A stretch of DNA of 64,000 bases from Streptomyces sp. DG2A-72 (lineage in GTDB: Bacteria > Actinomycetota > Actinomycetes > Streptomycetales > Streptomycetaceae), in NCBI RefSeq assembly GCF_030499575.1, contig NZ_JASTLC010000001.1:9634001-9698000 (forward strand), in the 5' to 3' direction. Of the stretch, positions 24,040 through 32,833 are shown piece after piece (position 1 is the first letter of the stretch; every line of letters begins with the position of its first letter). The translations under genes were made by a program, and so were the position numbers. The notes beneath the pieces were generated by a model. It was not told where the DNA came from and searched no databases. It was given only the letters and a program-made list of their open reading frames with translations.

Positions 24040-25140
24040 CTAGGGAATGGCGTATCGTGGTCGGTTTCGCGTTCCGAGGTTGGTGACTGCGCCCCGGCTG
24101 ACCAGCGCATTGAGGCATCGGTAGAACGTGCTCTTAGGAACTTCGCTGGCTTCCAGCAACTGCGGGCCGGTGGCGCTGGTAGTCCCGAAGGAGTCCCGCA
24201 GGGTTTCGAGGATCGTCGTTTCTGATGCCGTGTTAGTCCCACGGCCCCGGGCCTCCAGAACGACCGATTCCCCGACCGGACGAAACCGCAAAAACATCGT
24301 TTCGAACGGTTCGGCGTCCTTCTGCTTCTCGCACTGGACGTCGACACATTGGCCGTCCTTGCTGATCTTGATGATGCTGGTCGCGGCCCCCTCGAAGGCA
24401 GACGCGCCGCGCAGGTCGAGCCCGCTCTTTCCGGAGTGGTGAACCATGAGCACGCAGGCACCGGATGCCTGACGGATCTGGTCGGCGGCCTGCACCACCT
24501 TGGACATCTCACCGTTCGAGTTCTCGTCGGCACCGACCGTTACGCGGGCCTGGGTGTCGAGCACTACCAGAGACGGTGCCAAGTCGACGACAAGCGCGAG
24601 GAACGCCTGTCGGTCGACACCGTTCAGCAGCTGTACGGCCATGGGCAGGAACATGACGCCCTCCATGGCCACGCCGAACGCCCTCTCCCATGCCCGAACC
24701 CGGCGGCGGACACCAGAGGCGCCCTCGGCCACGAGGTAGAGCACCGGGCCGCGGGAGACCTCCCTGACCTGCCAGGGCATCCCGTTGGCGACACAGCCGG
24801 CCCAGTCGAGTGCCACTAGAGACTTTGCCGCCCCCGGCTTCCCGTAGAGCCAGGCGAGCGAGTCGCGATAGAGGACACCGTCGATGAGCGCCACCGGGTC
24901 GGGGATGCCGTCGAGGGCGCCCGTGTCGACACATGCCGCCCGTAGTTCAGCGAGCCGTACCTGCGTCGGATTTTGCGGGTCGTTCCGAGCGATTTCCTCG
25001 TCAGCCGCATCGAAGCCGCCCGCAGGCGGAGGACATAGCTTGATGAGCTGGTCGCGCGGGCCCTGTTCGCCCAGTTTGGATGCCGGGAGCGCCGCGTAAA
25101 CGGCGCCCCAAACACTAGGGTCTATCGTTGCGTGATTCAT
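24040..25140 (-). CDS. RecA-fold AAA ATPase, RepA/helicase-like
   Basis: 366 residues. The central domain has a Walker A (YGKPGAAKSL), a Walker B (SLVVLD), and a VHHSGKSG motif typical of hexameric RepA/DnaB-like ATPases (AAA_25). A C-terminal winged-helix-like part follows (LLEASEVPKSTFYRCLNALV). Such proteins act in replication of phages, plasmids and satellites. The ATG at 25140 is preferred; the frame continues 14 codons upstream. It is 43 bp after the CxxC protein and should be in the same transcript. Confidence 0.88.
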   Translation of the reverse strand: MNHATIDPSVWGAVYAALPASKLGEQGPRDQLIKLCPPPAGGFDAADEEIARNDPQNPTQVRLAELRAACVDTGALDGIPDPVALIDGVLYRDSLAWLYGKPGAAKSLVALDWAGCVANGMPWQVREVSRGPVLYLVAEGASGVRRRVRAWERAFGVAMEGVMFLPMAVQLLNGVDRQAFLALVVDLAPSLVVLDTQARVTVGADENSNGEMSKVVQAADQIRQASGACVLMVHHSGKSGLDLRGASAFEGAATSIIKISKDGQCVDVQCEKQKDAEPFETMFLRFRPVGESVVLEARGRGTNTASETTILETLRDSFGTTSATGPQLLEASEVPKSTFYRCLNALVSRGAVTNLGTRNRPRYAIP

Positions 25141-25182
25141 GATCTCTTTTGAGTTGTTTTGCTTGTGGGGTGGCCAGCGCAT

Positions 25183-25536
25183 TCATCGCCGCATTCGCTG
25201 CTGGTCGTACAGGGGAACAGTGCCCTGCTGCGCCAGCAATCCCGGCTTGGTGAAGCTGGCCTTTTCGGCGGACTCGGCGCAGACGCGTACGGTCCATTCG
25301 AGAACGCCGCTGCGGACCATGCCGGGGTCGGTGCCGTAACGCTCGCTGCACATGTTCTCCACGATGATCGCGGCTTCCTTCATGGGCACACCGAGCTTGT
25401 GGAGTCCGGCTATGAGGAATTCCGCCTCGCCCCGGAAAGCGATGCCGGTGTCGGTGGGAGTGCCGCACACGATGCAGGTACCGCGGTAGTCGCCCTGGAG
25501 GCCGGGAGTTGGGCGGAAGGCAGAGGGGATCTTCAT
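25183..25536 (-). CDS. Element-borne hypothetical protein with CxxC
   Basis: 117 residues starting MKIPSAFRPTPGLQGDYRG, with CIVC and two further cysteines (VENMCSERYG, VRVCAES), possibly a metal-binding fold. It is translationally coupled to a 42-residue gene (ATGA overlap). Located between the regulator and the ATPase, it may serve in replication or its control. No known family. Confidence 0.65.
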   Translation of the reverse strand: MKIPSAFRPTPGLQGDYRGTCIVCGTPTDTGIAFRGEAEFLIAGLHKLGVPMKEAAIIVENMCSERYGTDPGMVRSGVLEWTVRVCAESAEKASFTKPGLLAQQGTVPLYDQQRMRR

Positions 25537-25661
25537 TGCGCGTCTTCTTTCTTGCGTGTCCTGGTGCCGAGTCTCAGTAGGGCGACGATGCGGCGAAGTT
25601 GACCGTCGTCGATTTCGAGTTTGCGCAGCGGGTTCGCCGCGTCGTCTTGCTTACGCGTCAT
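25533..25661 (-). CDS. 42-residue protein coupled at both ends
   Basis: Starts MTRKQDDAANPLRKLEIDDG and ends RTRKKEDAQ. Its ATG overlaps the last codons of the XRE gene (stop at 25651), and its stop overlaps the ATG of the 117-residue gene (ATGA at 25536-25533). This double overlap and its charged helical sequence support a real gene. Function unknown; it could be a small regulator or replication accessory. Confidence 0.6.
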   Translation of the reverse strand: MTRKQDDAANPLRKLEIDDGQLRRIVALLRLGTRTRKKEDAQ

Positions 25662-25860
25662 CGCGGAAGAAGCGGCTCACGGGAACATCGAGGATGTCCG
25701 CGAGTTGGCAGAGCCGTGCCATCGTCGGCGTCGCCTGCCCGCGCTCGTAGGAGTGCACCGACGCCCAGGCTGTTTCGAGCTGGCGGGCTAGGGCTGATTT
25801 AGTGATACCACGCTCACAACGTGCATCGCGCAGGTCGTCGGGTGAGAAGCGGAGTGCCAT
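25651..25860 (-). CDS. XRE-family HTH regulator
   Basis: 69 residues that are almost wholly a helix-turn-helix of the XRE/HTH_3 type (GITKSALARQLETAWASVHS then YERGQATPTMARLCQLADIL). It is the first gene of the tightly packed unit with the 42- and 117-residue genes and the ATPase. It probably represses that early operon. Position next to the integrase makes a recombination-direction role possible, but its sequence is that of a repressor. Confidence 0.85.
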   Translation of the reverse strand: MALRFSPDDLRDARCERGITKSALARQLETAWASVHSYERGQATPTMARLCQLADILDVPVSRFFRDDA

Positions 25861-26286
25861 TGCGTACTCCCTATGCAGTTATGTGTGTACGTGTCCTGCG
25901 AAATCTCGAAGACTCGTATGTTGATGCCTCTACGAGAATGGCACGGGTTCTGCTACTGACACCCCTAGGTCACACATCGCCGGGGCTCTATGAGCACCTT
26001 TAGACCCCCGTAGGCCCTCAGGAACGCCCAGAAATCGCGCCGGTGTGGCACCTGACCTCGCCGAACGTCAGGAGTCCGGGGCGTCGTCCTCGTGGAAGAT
26101 GCTCGTCGCGCTCGTCGATCATTCTGTGCGGCGCGTGAACTCGTGGGGCTCGTCGCTCGCCTTGATGATGGGGGTGGCTTCCTGACCTGGTCGACGACGT
26201 TGCGTGGGCCATCTCTCTGGCGTTGTTGTCATCGAAGTGCTCGATCTCGGTCTAGCGGCCCACCATCGGGCAGGTGAGGCCGTTGC
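25861..26286. other. Promoter region and degraded small gene
   Basis: About 140 bp before the XRE gene should hold its promoter. On the minus strand, 26119-26232 reads MTTTPERWPTQ...IIKASDEPHEFTRRTE and stops at a TGA; the same frame then continues STSATSIFHEDDAPDS to a TGA at 26068-26070. This looks like one small gene split by a nonsense mutation. Nothing else is seen here. Confidence 0.4.
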
Positions 26287-27903
26287 TTAGGTATGCGCGT
26301 GTTCCGCCACGGTCCGCTCCATTTCCGAGATGCCCTCGGAGAGGGTCTGCAACATGGCGGCCCGTGCCATGGCGTCGAAGTCCTCGCTCGCGGGCATACC
26401 CGACGCGGCGTCCTGGGCGTAGGTGAGTACGTCGCGGGGCGTGATCACGAAGGCTTCGTGATAGCCCTTGGGGTGGCCGAGCAGATAAATCCGCATTCCC
26501 AACTGCCGGAGGAATGGCCCTCGTTCCGTCCAGCCGTCCAGAGCTGCCCAATGCTCGGAGAACGTCTTGCCGGTCCCGACCTCCTCCCAGTGCGGAGGGA
26601 TGACCGGCTCCTTGCGCAGCTCCTCGGCGTTCGCCGCGTACTGCTCCATGGTGGCGACCAGAGCGGCGCGTACCGCCGCCGACGATGTCTGGGCAACGGA
26701 CTGCGCGAGGTGGTTGATGGCGGTCTCCAACTCGGCGAGGCGCTGCCGGTTGTCGGAGCCGGGTATGTAGCGGCGTTGCTGGACTTCTTCAGCCCCCAAC
26801 TTGCCGAGGAAGACCTTCTCGACCATGGCCAGGGTCTCCTCGCGGGGCCAATACGCCTTGAACGGGCATTCCATGCCGCTCGATACCGACCCGCAGCGGA
26901 AGTGCGAGCGGCGGCCGGTGTCCCTGCGCCGCGGCGCCTCGTGCAGCTTGCGCCCGCAGCCGCAGTAGAGCACGCCGTTGATCGGCGACACGTCCCCCCG
27001 CCCGCCCGGGTGGCGTCGAGTGAGGACGTCCAGCGCTCCCTGAAGGCGGTCGAACTCCTCGTCGCTGAGCAGGGGCTCGGCCCAGCGCACCGGCAGACCG
27101 TCCCTGAGTAGTGGCTTGCCCCCGTGCATCGCAATGCCCTTCAAGGCCGGAGAGCGCAGGAACTTCGTCAACGCCGTACCCGCCCAACGGCGGCGCCTCT
27201 CGGGCACCCTGCCGGACGCGATGAGCTGATGGTCACGGGAGGTGGCGATGCCGCGCAGCTCCCAGTCCGCCGCGAGCATTCGCATCGACCAGCCCTCCTC
27301 CGCAATCCTCCGGTACGCCTCCCGCACCAGCGGAGCGGTGATCGGGTCGGGCGCCAGCCGGTAGCGGGTCTTGCCGTCACGGATGAACGCCTCAGCCCGG
27401 TATCCGAAGGGCCAGCTGCCTCCCGGCCAGAGGTCTTCCTGCCGGTAGTAGGCGCGCTGGTTCGTGCGCTTCTTGACCAGAGCCTGGCGGTACTCCATCG
27501 CCACGGTGGCCCGCACATAGGCGATCATGCGGCCGGTGGGGGTGTGGATGTCCAGTGCCGGGTCGTTCAGGCAGATGATCTCCTTGCCGCCCTGGTGGCA
27601 CCGCTCGGCGAACAGCTCCCACGCGTGCTGGTCCCGGGTGAGCCGGTCCAGATCGGTGACCATGATCACCTTCCAGGACTCCCACAGGGGTGAACGCATC
27701 CAGGGCCCGAGCTTCGGCCGGTCAGCGGGATCGACGGCCCCGGACACGTCGGGGTCCTCAACGTTGCCCACCACCGTCACGGCCATGTTGGCGACGGCGT
27801 GAGTCAGATCCTCCTCTTGCCGCTCCAAGCTGGAGGATGCTTCGTTAGTCCGGGACAGTCGCCGTACGAGCAGCGTCGGGCTTCCCGGCTCGATGGTGCG
27901 CAT
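26287..27903 (-). CDS. int: Large serine recombinase (integrase)
   Basis: 538 residues. An N-terminal resolvase domain (about 10-150; catalytic serine likely in RRLSRTNEASSSLERQ; DLDRLTRDQ) is followed by a recombinase domain (GYRAEAF...APLVREAYRRIAEEGWSMR) and a zinc ribbon (LYCGCGRKL, FRCGSVSSGMECPF), then a coiled-coil segment (about 400-445) as in phiC31-type integrases. The start lies 48 bp from the right attachment core, the usual place for such an int. It should integrate the element into the PHP gene; excision would need a directionality factor that I cannot identify. Confidence 0.93.
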   Translation of the reverse strand: MRTIEPGSPTLLVRRLSRTNEASSSLERQEEDLTHAVANMAVTVVGNVEDPDVSGAVDPADRPKLGPWMRSPLWESWKVIMVTDLDRLTRDQHAWELFAERCHQGGKEIICLNDPALDIHTPTGRMIAYVRATVAMEYRQALVKKRTNQRAYYRQEDLWPGGSWPFGYRAEAFIRDGKTRYRLAPDPITAPLVREAYRRIAEEGWSMRMLAADWELRGIATSRDHQLIASGRVPERRRRWAGTALTKFLRSPALKGIAMHGGKPLLRDGLPVRWAEPLLSDEEFDRLQGALDVLTRRHPGGRGDVSPINGVLYCGCGRKLHEAPRRRDTGRRSHFRCGSVSSGMECPFKAYWPREETLAMVEKVFLGKLGAEEVQQRRYIPGSDNRQRLAELETAINHLAQSVAQTSSAAVRAALVATMEQYAANAEELRKEPVIPPHWEEVGTGKTFSEHWAALDGWTERGPFLRQLGMRIYLLGHPKGYHEAFVITPRDVLTYAQDAASGMPASEDFDAMARAAMLQTLSEGISEMERTVAEHAHT

Positions 27904-28282
27904 GGCCGTTCACCTGCAATCGTGCCACGGTCGGAAAGTCGATCACTTTCTCCGACCAGTCGGAGTGCAGATGGCAGTCACCGCGCAGCAGCGCCCGCAG
28001 CCGTTCACCGCCCTCGCCCTGCGCACCTCCGGCCTCGTCCTCCAGCTTCTGCAGATATCCGGGCACGCCGCCGGCCAGCGCCTCCCGCACCACCTGCGCC
28101 GTCTTGGGGCCGACCCCCTTGAGCTTCTCCAGCGACCCGCCGTCCGCCCGCGCGCGCACGTCGTCCTCGGGAAGCTCGGACAGCACCTGGGCGGCGGTGC
28201 GGAAGGCGCGTACGCGGTACGTCGGCGCAAGGGACCGCTCCAGCAGGAAGGCGATCCGTTCCAGGGCCTCGACGGGATCCAT
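27845..28282 (-). pseudogene. PHP-domain phosphoesterase, 5' part (split by element)
   Basis: The first 110 residues are a PolX-like helix-hairpin-helix region (LEKLKGVGPKTAQVVREAL) and the start of the PHP domain (GDCHLHSDWS). At the att core (27951-27964) the frame enters the element and continues for about 35 unrelated codons (EKVIDFPTVARLQVNG...) to a stop at 27845, overlapping the int start. The remaining PHP domain is at 17104-17820. The ATG at 28282 follows GGAGGAGGAGG. Confidence 0.9.
27951..27964. mobile_element. Right attachment core of integrated element
   Basis: TCCGACCAGTCGGA, identical to 17807-17820. Codons around it (CAC TCC GAC TGG TCG) continue in the same reading frame into the left-end copy, so exact recombination would restore the PHP gene. 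Confidence 0.85.
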
Positions 28283-28400
28283 CGCCACCTCCTCCTCCAG
28301 GGTTGCCCAGTGCCGGAGGGAGCGCGACCGGTCGTTTCGCCCCGTTTCAAGGGTGGCTCATATGGTTCGCGATGGCCGGATCCGCTCTACGCTCTATTGC

Positions 28401-28637
28401 ATGACCGAAGCTGCGAGCCCCTATATCTCCCACCCGCGGATCATGGTGCTCAGGGTGCAGCCGGGCACGCCCCCGTTCCGCATCGTGGAGATCGACGGAG
28501 AGGTGGTCGGTGAGGCGAAGACCGTCACCGACGTGCTCCAGGCAGCCGCCGCCTGGGGCATCACGGTCCACGACCTGGACGATCCGGACGTGATCCGCTG
28601 GGTCGGCGGCGACAAGTTCACCTGGCGAATGCACTAG
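28401..28637 (+). CDS. Conserved hypothetical protein
   Basis: 78 residues starting MTEAASPYISHPRIMVLRVQ and ending GGDKFTWRMH. It has a compact alternating beta/helix pattern (PPFRIVEIDGEVVGEAKTVT) and no signal peptide. It is divergent from the PHP gene, and such a pair is plausible as the ancestral chromosomal order. No family name or function can be given. Confidence 0.7.
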   Translation: MTEAASPYISHPRIMVLRVQPGTPPFRIVEIDGEVVGEAKTVTDVLQAAAAWGITVHDLDDPDVIRWVGGDKFTWRMH

Positions 28638-28722
28638 AAGCGCGACCTCGTGCGCGCCCGACGCGGTAGCTGGGGGTGGGGGGCACCTGTGCCACGCCTG
28701 TGTCGGTGCCTCCCTCTACGGT

Positions 28723-29483
28723 TTGCGCATAACTCCTGAGATGCGGGACCGGTTACGTCCCTTCCGTGACGAGGCGATCGCGCGGGGCATACCCGCTGGC
28801 GACGTAGAGCGATGGTTGGCCACCGCCCGCCCTTGCGCGACGCTGACACGGGACGGGGACAGGCCGGTCGTGGGCCACTTCGGCGGTCCGGCCACCTGCT
28901 GCTGATCGCCTTCCCCGAGACCGCCGACGATCCCGAAACCATGGGCAGTGTGGTGTACGTCCCCGTCGGCTCGGCCGTGGTGGAACGGGACAGGCACGCT
29001 TGGAACTCCCTCGACATCGAGGATGACGAGGCGATGTTCGAGGCGTTCCCGCAGGGCCCGCTGCGTGTGACGGCTCAGGTGTCGCTGCCCCACCACAGCG
29101 CGGTCGAACTCCTCGGCGAGCCGGGGAACGGGCCGCTTCCCGGGCATCCCCGCTCCGAGGAACTCGTCGCGGTCTGGAAGAGCCTCCGTGACGACATCGC
29201 CCGCGAGGGGCCGCTGCAGCTCGGGGGATACGCCGATGAGGAGGCCGTCTACACCGCCCCGGTCGCCGTTGCCGTGACCAGGGCCGTGAAAGCGGCGGAA
29301 GCGGGCCGGTGGGACGGACCGGTTTCGGGTGACGTCTCGGACTGGGTGCTCCTGGCCGACTGGCAGGCCGGTATGGACGTGCCGGGCTGGGAGAGCGCCA
29401 CCGTCCACTGGGTGATCCAGCGCGAGGACCTGACCGCGCGGCGCTTCGACCGCGCGTTCACCTCGGTCTTCTGGAACCCCTGA
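28723..29483 (+). pseudogene. DUF1963 (YwqG-like) protein, internally deleted
   Basis: The 5' frame encodes MRITPEMRDRLRPFRDEAIA and continues to GHFGGPA, then stops at 28905. The next frame resumes at GHLLLIAFPETADDPETMG and runs to the normal C-terminus (RFDRAFTSVFWNP). About 35 residues are missing at the join near 28890. The first codon is TTG, where an ATG is expected. The two frames together cover one ancestral DUF1963 protein of about 290 residues. Confidence 0.8.
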
Positions 29484-29561
29484 CCTGCCGAGGCCGGGAC
29501 CTGTTCGTCAGGCCGAACGAGTAGTCGACGAACGAGACTTGTGCAGGGTCCGCGAGCGCCG

Positions 29562-30005
29562 TCAGAACCAGTGCAGGCAGTGCGGGGAGCGCTCGGCGCG
29601 GAAGAGTGCGTCAGCGAGGGTCGCTGCGCCTGGGCGGTGGGCCCGGATGTGACCGGCACGCACGAGCGTGCTCGGGGTGGTGCCGCCGAGGTAGACGGAG
29701 CCCAGGTCTCTGACGTCCAGGGACAGGTCGGGCTTCCGGTCCGCGGGGACGCAGCCGGCCTTGCCGTCCCGGACGGTCAGCAGGTAGCGGTCGTGTTCGC
29801 CGAGGAACGGGTCGTCGATGTCGAGGACGAGCTCGCCTGTCCATGAACCAGCCGCGCGCGGTCAGCGCACGCGGGACGTCCAGCAGTCGCACCCAGAGCC
29901 AGTCCATGTCGCCGCTCACCTCGCCGGCGCGAAGCGCCCGAACGCGGCATGGACTGTGTCGACGAAGATGTCGAGGTCCTTGTCGGTCGTGGGACGGCTC
30001 TCCAT
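29562..30005 (-). pseudogene. Eis-like GNAT acetyltransferase, N- and C-terminal remnants
   Basis: The minus strand starts with MESRPTTDKDLDIFVDTVHA (GNAT N-terminus), then jumps to WLWVRLLDVPRALTARGWF, part of the C-terminal sterol-carrier-like domain, and ends SPHCLHWF. About 250 residues, including the acetyl-CoA site, are lost. One extra base near 29838 shifts the frame between GWFMD and GELVLDIDDP. Eis-type proteins acetylate amines such as aminoglycosides; this copy cannot work. Confidence 0.82.
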
Positions 30006-30234
30006 TGCTGCTGCCTCCCCGGGATACCGGCACCGCGACTCGTGATGTCTGGCCACAGTGCAGCGTTGACCCGTGGCAAGGGCAAGTGGATTGGCCGGCA
30101 GCCCGGATGGATCGAGGACCTCGGGGACATCACGCGCCCCCGCTGGGAAGCAGGAGCCGGCACCGTACGAGGAAGCTGCCCACGGCCTCGCCCGGTTCGC
30201 GCGGCACTCGCTCGTCTCGACCCGCCGAAACCGC

Positions 30235-31083
30235 CTAGTCGCCCGTGGTCACCGAGACGCGGTCCACCACCAACCGCTGTGGGAAGACCGTGGAGGCGTC
30301 CGGGGCGCCGGGCCAGTAGCCGCCGACCGCGAGGTTGAGGATCAGGAAGAACGGCTTGTTGAAGACCCAGGCGTTGCCGCCGAGGTCGGCGGGTGTGCGC
30401 CGCTGGTAGACGTTGCCGTCCACCGACCAGGTGATGGAGTCGGGTGCCCAGTCGACGGCGAAGGTGTGGAAGTCGTCGGCGAAGGCCTGACCGTCCGGCA
30501 GGGAGTAGGCCGCGCCTATGCCGCCCGAGCCGGAGTAGCCGGGGCCGTGGATCGTGCCGTGCACGGTCGAGGGCTCGAAGCCGACGTTCTCCATGACGTC
30601 GATCTCGCCCGAGGCGGGCCAGCCGACCTGCCCGAGATCGTTGCCGAGCATCCAGAACGCGGGCCACATGCCCTGCCCGCGCGGCACCTTGATCCGTGCC
30701 TCGACATGCCCGTACTGGGCCGTGAACTTGCCGGCGGTGTTGAGCCGCGCCGACGTGTACTCGCAGGTGCCGTACCAGCACTGGTAGTTGGCCGGGTTCT
30801 CACGGCGGGCGGTGATCACCAGATGGCCCTGGCCGTCCAGGGCCGCGTTGTCGGTGCCCGATGTGTAGTACTGCCGCTCGTGGTTGTTGACGTTGTCGCC
30901 GGTCTCGAGCTGCCACTTCGAGGAGTCGACGCCCGCGCCGGCGGGCCCGTCGAAGGTGTCGGAGAACGTCACGGCCCGGACGTCGGCGGGCTCCGCCCCT
31001 GCGGGGGCGACGGTGGCGGACGCGACCAGCCCGGCGGACAGGGCGGCGAGGAGACAGGTGCGGAGCGAACGTGGGGAGACCAC
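30235..31083 (-). CDS. Secreted GH16 endo-beta-1,3-glucanase (laminarinase-like)
   Basis: 282 residues with a signal peptide (about 1-30, ending APAGAEPAD) and a single GH16 domain. The catalytic motif ASGEIDVMENVG (ExDxxE, with nucleophile and acid/base glutamates) is intact, as are WPAFWML and HTFAVDWAPDSI. It should cleave beta-1,3 or mixed-linkage glucans outside the cell. There is no carbohydrate-binding domain. It is a lone gene with no adjacent regulator. Confidence 0.92.
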   Translation of the reverse strand: MVSPRSLRTCLLAALSAGLVASATVAPAGAEPADVRAVTFSDTFDGPAGAGVDSSKWQLETGDNVNNHERQYYTSGTDNAALDGQGHLVITARRENPANYQCWYGTCEYTSARLNTAGKFTAQYGHVEARIKVPRGQGMWPAFWMLGNDLGQVGWPASGEIDVMENVGFEPSTVHGTIHGPGYSGSGGIGAAYSLPDGQAFADDFHTFAVDWAPDSITWSVDGNVYQRRTPADLGGNAWVFNKPFFLILNLAVGGYWPGAPDASTVFPQRLVVDRVSVTTGD

Positions 31084-31249
31084 GGCTCTCCCTTCCGTAC
31101 GGCGTCCCGGCGTACGGGTGCGCCGACCGAGGTGGGGGGTAAGGGTGTCGCCTCTTGATTCAAGGAATGAGATAAGAGGGCGTCAATACCTTGGTACGGA
31201 CCAGATGTGCCCGGCGCGGCACCGTGCTGTTCCGGTGCTGTTCGGGCGG

Positions 31250-31966
31250 CTAGGAGCGACGCTCCCGGGCATGCACCGCACGGCTCATCCGCCGCCCCAG
31301 GACGAGGTAACCGATCAGCGCGCCCGTGGTGTTGAGGATGACGTCGTCGATGTCGAAGGCGCGCCCGGCGACCATCAGGCCCTGTACCAGCTCCACCAGC
31401 AGCATCACGGTCGCGGTCAGCAGGAGGATGCGCAGCGGTCCCCGGGTGCGCGGGGCGACGACGGGGGCCAGGATGCCGAACGGGACGCCGAGCAGCAGGT
31501 TGCCGCCGATCTGCTTCACGGCGTCACGCAGCTCCGGCTGGTCGAGATAGGCCTTGAGGGAGCGGCCCGGCCGCAGGTTGGTGTGCGTCAGCGCCTCCGA
31601 CGCGGGGGAGGGCTGCAGGGTCAGCTGGGCGAGCACGACCGCGAACGCCACCATGAGCACGAACGCGCACAGCACCGCGAGCAGCCGCGCGAGGAGGCGA
31701 AGAGGATCCCGCCCGCGACGGGCGGACCGCGGCGCAGGCTTGGTCTTCTGGGCCTGCTTGGTCTTCGCCGCCCCGGCCGCCTTGGGCGCCCGCTTGAGCT
31801 TGGTGACCCAGGCCGCCTTGGGGCCGCGCTTGGGATTGGACGGCTCCTCGGACTTCGGCTCCCGCTTCGACTTGGACGCCCGCTTCCCCTTGGGCAACCC
31901 CACGGACGCGGACGTGGCTGTGCGGAGCCGTAACCCGGCACGGGATCGTGAGGCTGTACGGGCCAT
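31250..31966 (-). CDS. VanZ-family membrane protein with basic N-terminal tail
   Basis: 238 residues. The first 85 are lysine/alanine/proline-rich and probably disordered (for example KGKRASKSKREPKSEEPSNP). A VanZ-like domain with about four membrane helices follows (LLAVLCAFVLMVAFAVVLAQ, IGGNLLLGVPFGILAP, FDIDDVILNTTGALIGYLVL). VanZ relatives affect teicoplanin resistance in some species, but most have no known role. No van genes are near, so resistance is not inferred. Confidence 0.82.
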   Translation of the reverse strand: MARTASRSRAGLRLRTATSASVGLPKGKRASKSKREPKSEEPSNPKRGPKAAWVTKLKRAPKAAGAAKTKQAQKTKPAPRSARRGRDPLRLLARLLAVLCAFVLMVAFAVVLAQLTLQPSPASEALTHTNLRPGRSLKAYLDQPELRDAVKQIGGNLLLGVPFGILAPVVAPRTRGPLRILLLTATVMLLVELVQGLMVAGRAFDIDDVILNTTGALIGYLVLGRRMSRAVHARERRS

Positions 31967-32201
31967 GCGGTCCTCCAGTCTTCAACTTCCCTTTGTCGTA
32001 GGGTGGTTACCCGCGAACCGGCCGAAGATGCCGCCGCGCGATCCCGGCCCCCGGTTTCCCCGCGTGCCGTAGGGGCACTCCGGGCGGAGACCCGCGCGCC
32101 GTCACGCCACACGGCGAACACGGTGTTTGGATGGCGCGAAAGCGGCGTAACCGGATGTATCGCCGCGTCGGTCGGCGGTCGAGGCTCGGGAGGTGTGGCG
32201 C

Positions 32202-32384
32202 GTGAACCGGCGTACGACACTTCTCGCCACCGCCGAGATCCTGGCGTGGTGGGCGGCGCTCTCCGTGCTGTGGCTGGTCCTCGTCAGCACCGTGGACGCC
32301 CTGGAACTGGCGGTCGGCGCGGGCGCCGCGGCTGTGGCCGCCCTCGCCGCACGGGCCGCGCGCAGGGCGGTGGCCGGACGGTGA
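32202..32384 (+). CDS. MnhE-like short antiporter subunit
   Basis: 60 residues with two membrane segments (EILAWWAALSVLWLVLVSTV and ELAVGAGAAAVAALAARAAR), like the N-terminal part of MrpE/MnhE. The GTG at 32202 follows GGGAGG. Its stop overlaps the next start (GTGA). As first gene of the operon it probably aids assembly of the Mrp-type cation/proton antiporter. It is short relative to canonical MnhE, which lacks here its C-terminal domain. Confidence 0.65.
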   Translation: MNRRTTLLATAEILAWWAALSVLWLVLVSTVDALELAVGAGAAAVAALAARAARRAVAGR

Positions 32385-32833
32385 ACGGCTGGATGCCGGC
32401 GGCGGCCGTCGTCCTCGCGGGCGGCGTCGGAGCCACCCTCTGGGGCGTCGCCACCGGACCGCCGCGGCGCGCAGTCGTGGCGCAGAACCTGGCCACCGCG
32501 TTCGCCTGCCCGGCCCTGCTCCTGCTCTCCCAGGCCTACGACCGCCCGTCCTACGTCGATGTCGCCCTGGTCCTCGCCCTGCTCGGGCCCGTCGGCACGC
32601 TGGTCTTCGCCCGGCTGCTCGCCGACGAGCTGACCGCTGATCCGCCGAGCGCCTGGGGCGTGACGTGGTTGGCCGCCGGCGTCGGCGCGGTGGTCGTGCT
32701 GGTGCTGTGCGTGGCCGTAGGACCGAGTCGCGCCATGGTCAAGCTGCTGGTGACCGGCGCGCTGCTGATCGGCGGGAACGTCGTCGCGTCCGGCGCGCTG
32801 TCCGGCGGATTCCGTGGAGTCCTCCGTGGCTGA
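32381..32833 (+). CDS. MrpF-MrpG-like fused antiporter subunit
   Basis: 150 residues. The first half is MrpF-like (PALLLLSQAYDRPSYVDVAL and LALLGPVGTLVFARLL); the second is MrpG-like (VKLLVTGALLIGGNVVASGA). The two subunits are separate genes in canonical mrp operons. The GTG start overlaps the previous stop by 4 bp. It should form part of the membrane arm of a sodium/proton antiporter. Confidence 0.78.
   Translation: MNGWMPAAAVVLAGGVGATLWGVATGPPRRAVVAQNLATAFACPALLLLSQAYDRPSYVDVALVLALLGPVGTLVFARLLADELTADPPSAWGVTWLAAGVGAVVVLVLCVAVGPSRAMVKLLVTGALLIGGNVVASGALSGGFRGVLRG

Larger units (their letters stand above)
17807..27964. mobile_element. 10.1-kb integrative element, phiRv1-like cryptic phage satellite
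   Basis: It is flanked by an exact 14-bp repeat and interrupts a PHP-domain gene. From the right end leftwards it carries a large serine integrase, an XRE regulator with two coupled small genes, a RecA-fold ATPase, an HK97-type capsid relic and a prohead protease, all on the minus strand. Left of these are membrane proteins, an XRE/DUF6879 module and small unknown genes. There is no terminase, portal, tail, lysin, Rep or FtsK/Tra gene. Size, integrase type and gene order resemble M. tuberculosis phiRv1. Base composition is visibly less GC-rich than the surroundings in parts (for example 21480-21780). Confidence 0.85.

Noticed and set aside
17807..27964. Element as an AICE or conjugative plasmid
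   Set aside because: No FtsK/TraB-type translocase, no Rep initiator and no tyrosine integrase at a tRNA. Capsid and protease genes point to phage origin.
30006..30234. Possible gene between Eis relic and GH16
   Set aside because: Frames are open but have no start signal or recognisable protein sequence; nothing is called here.
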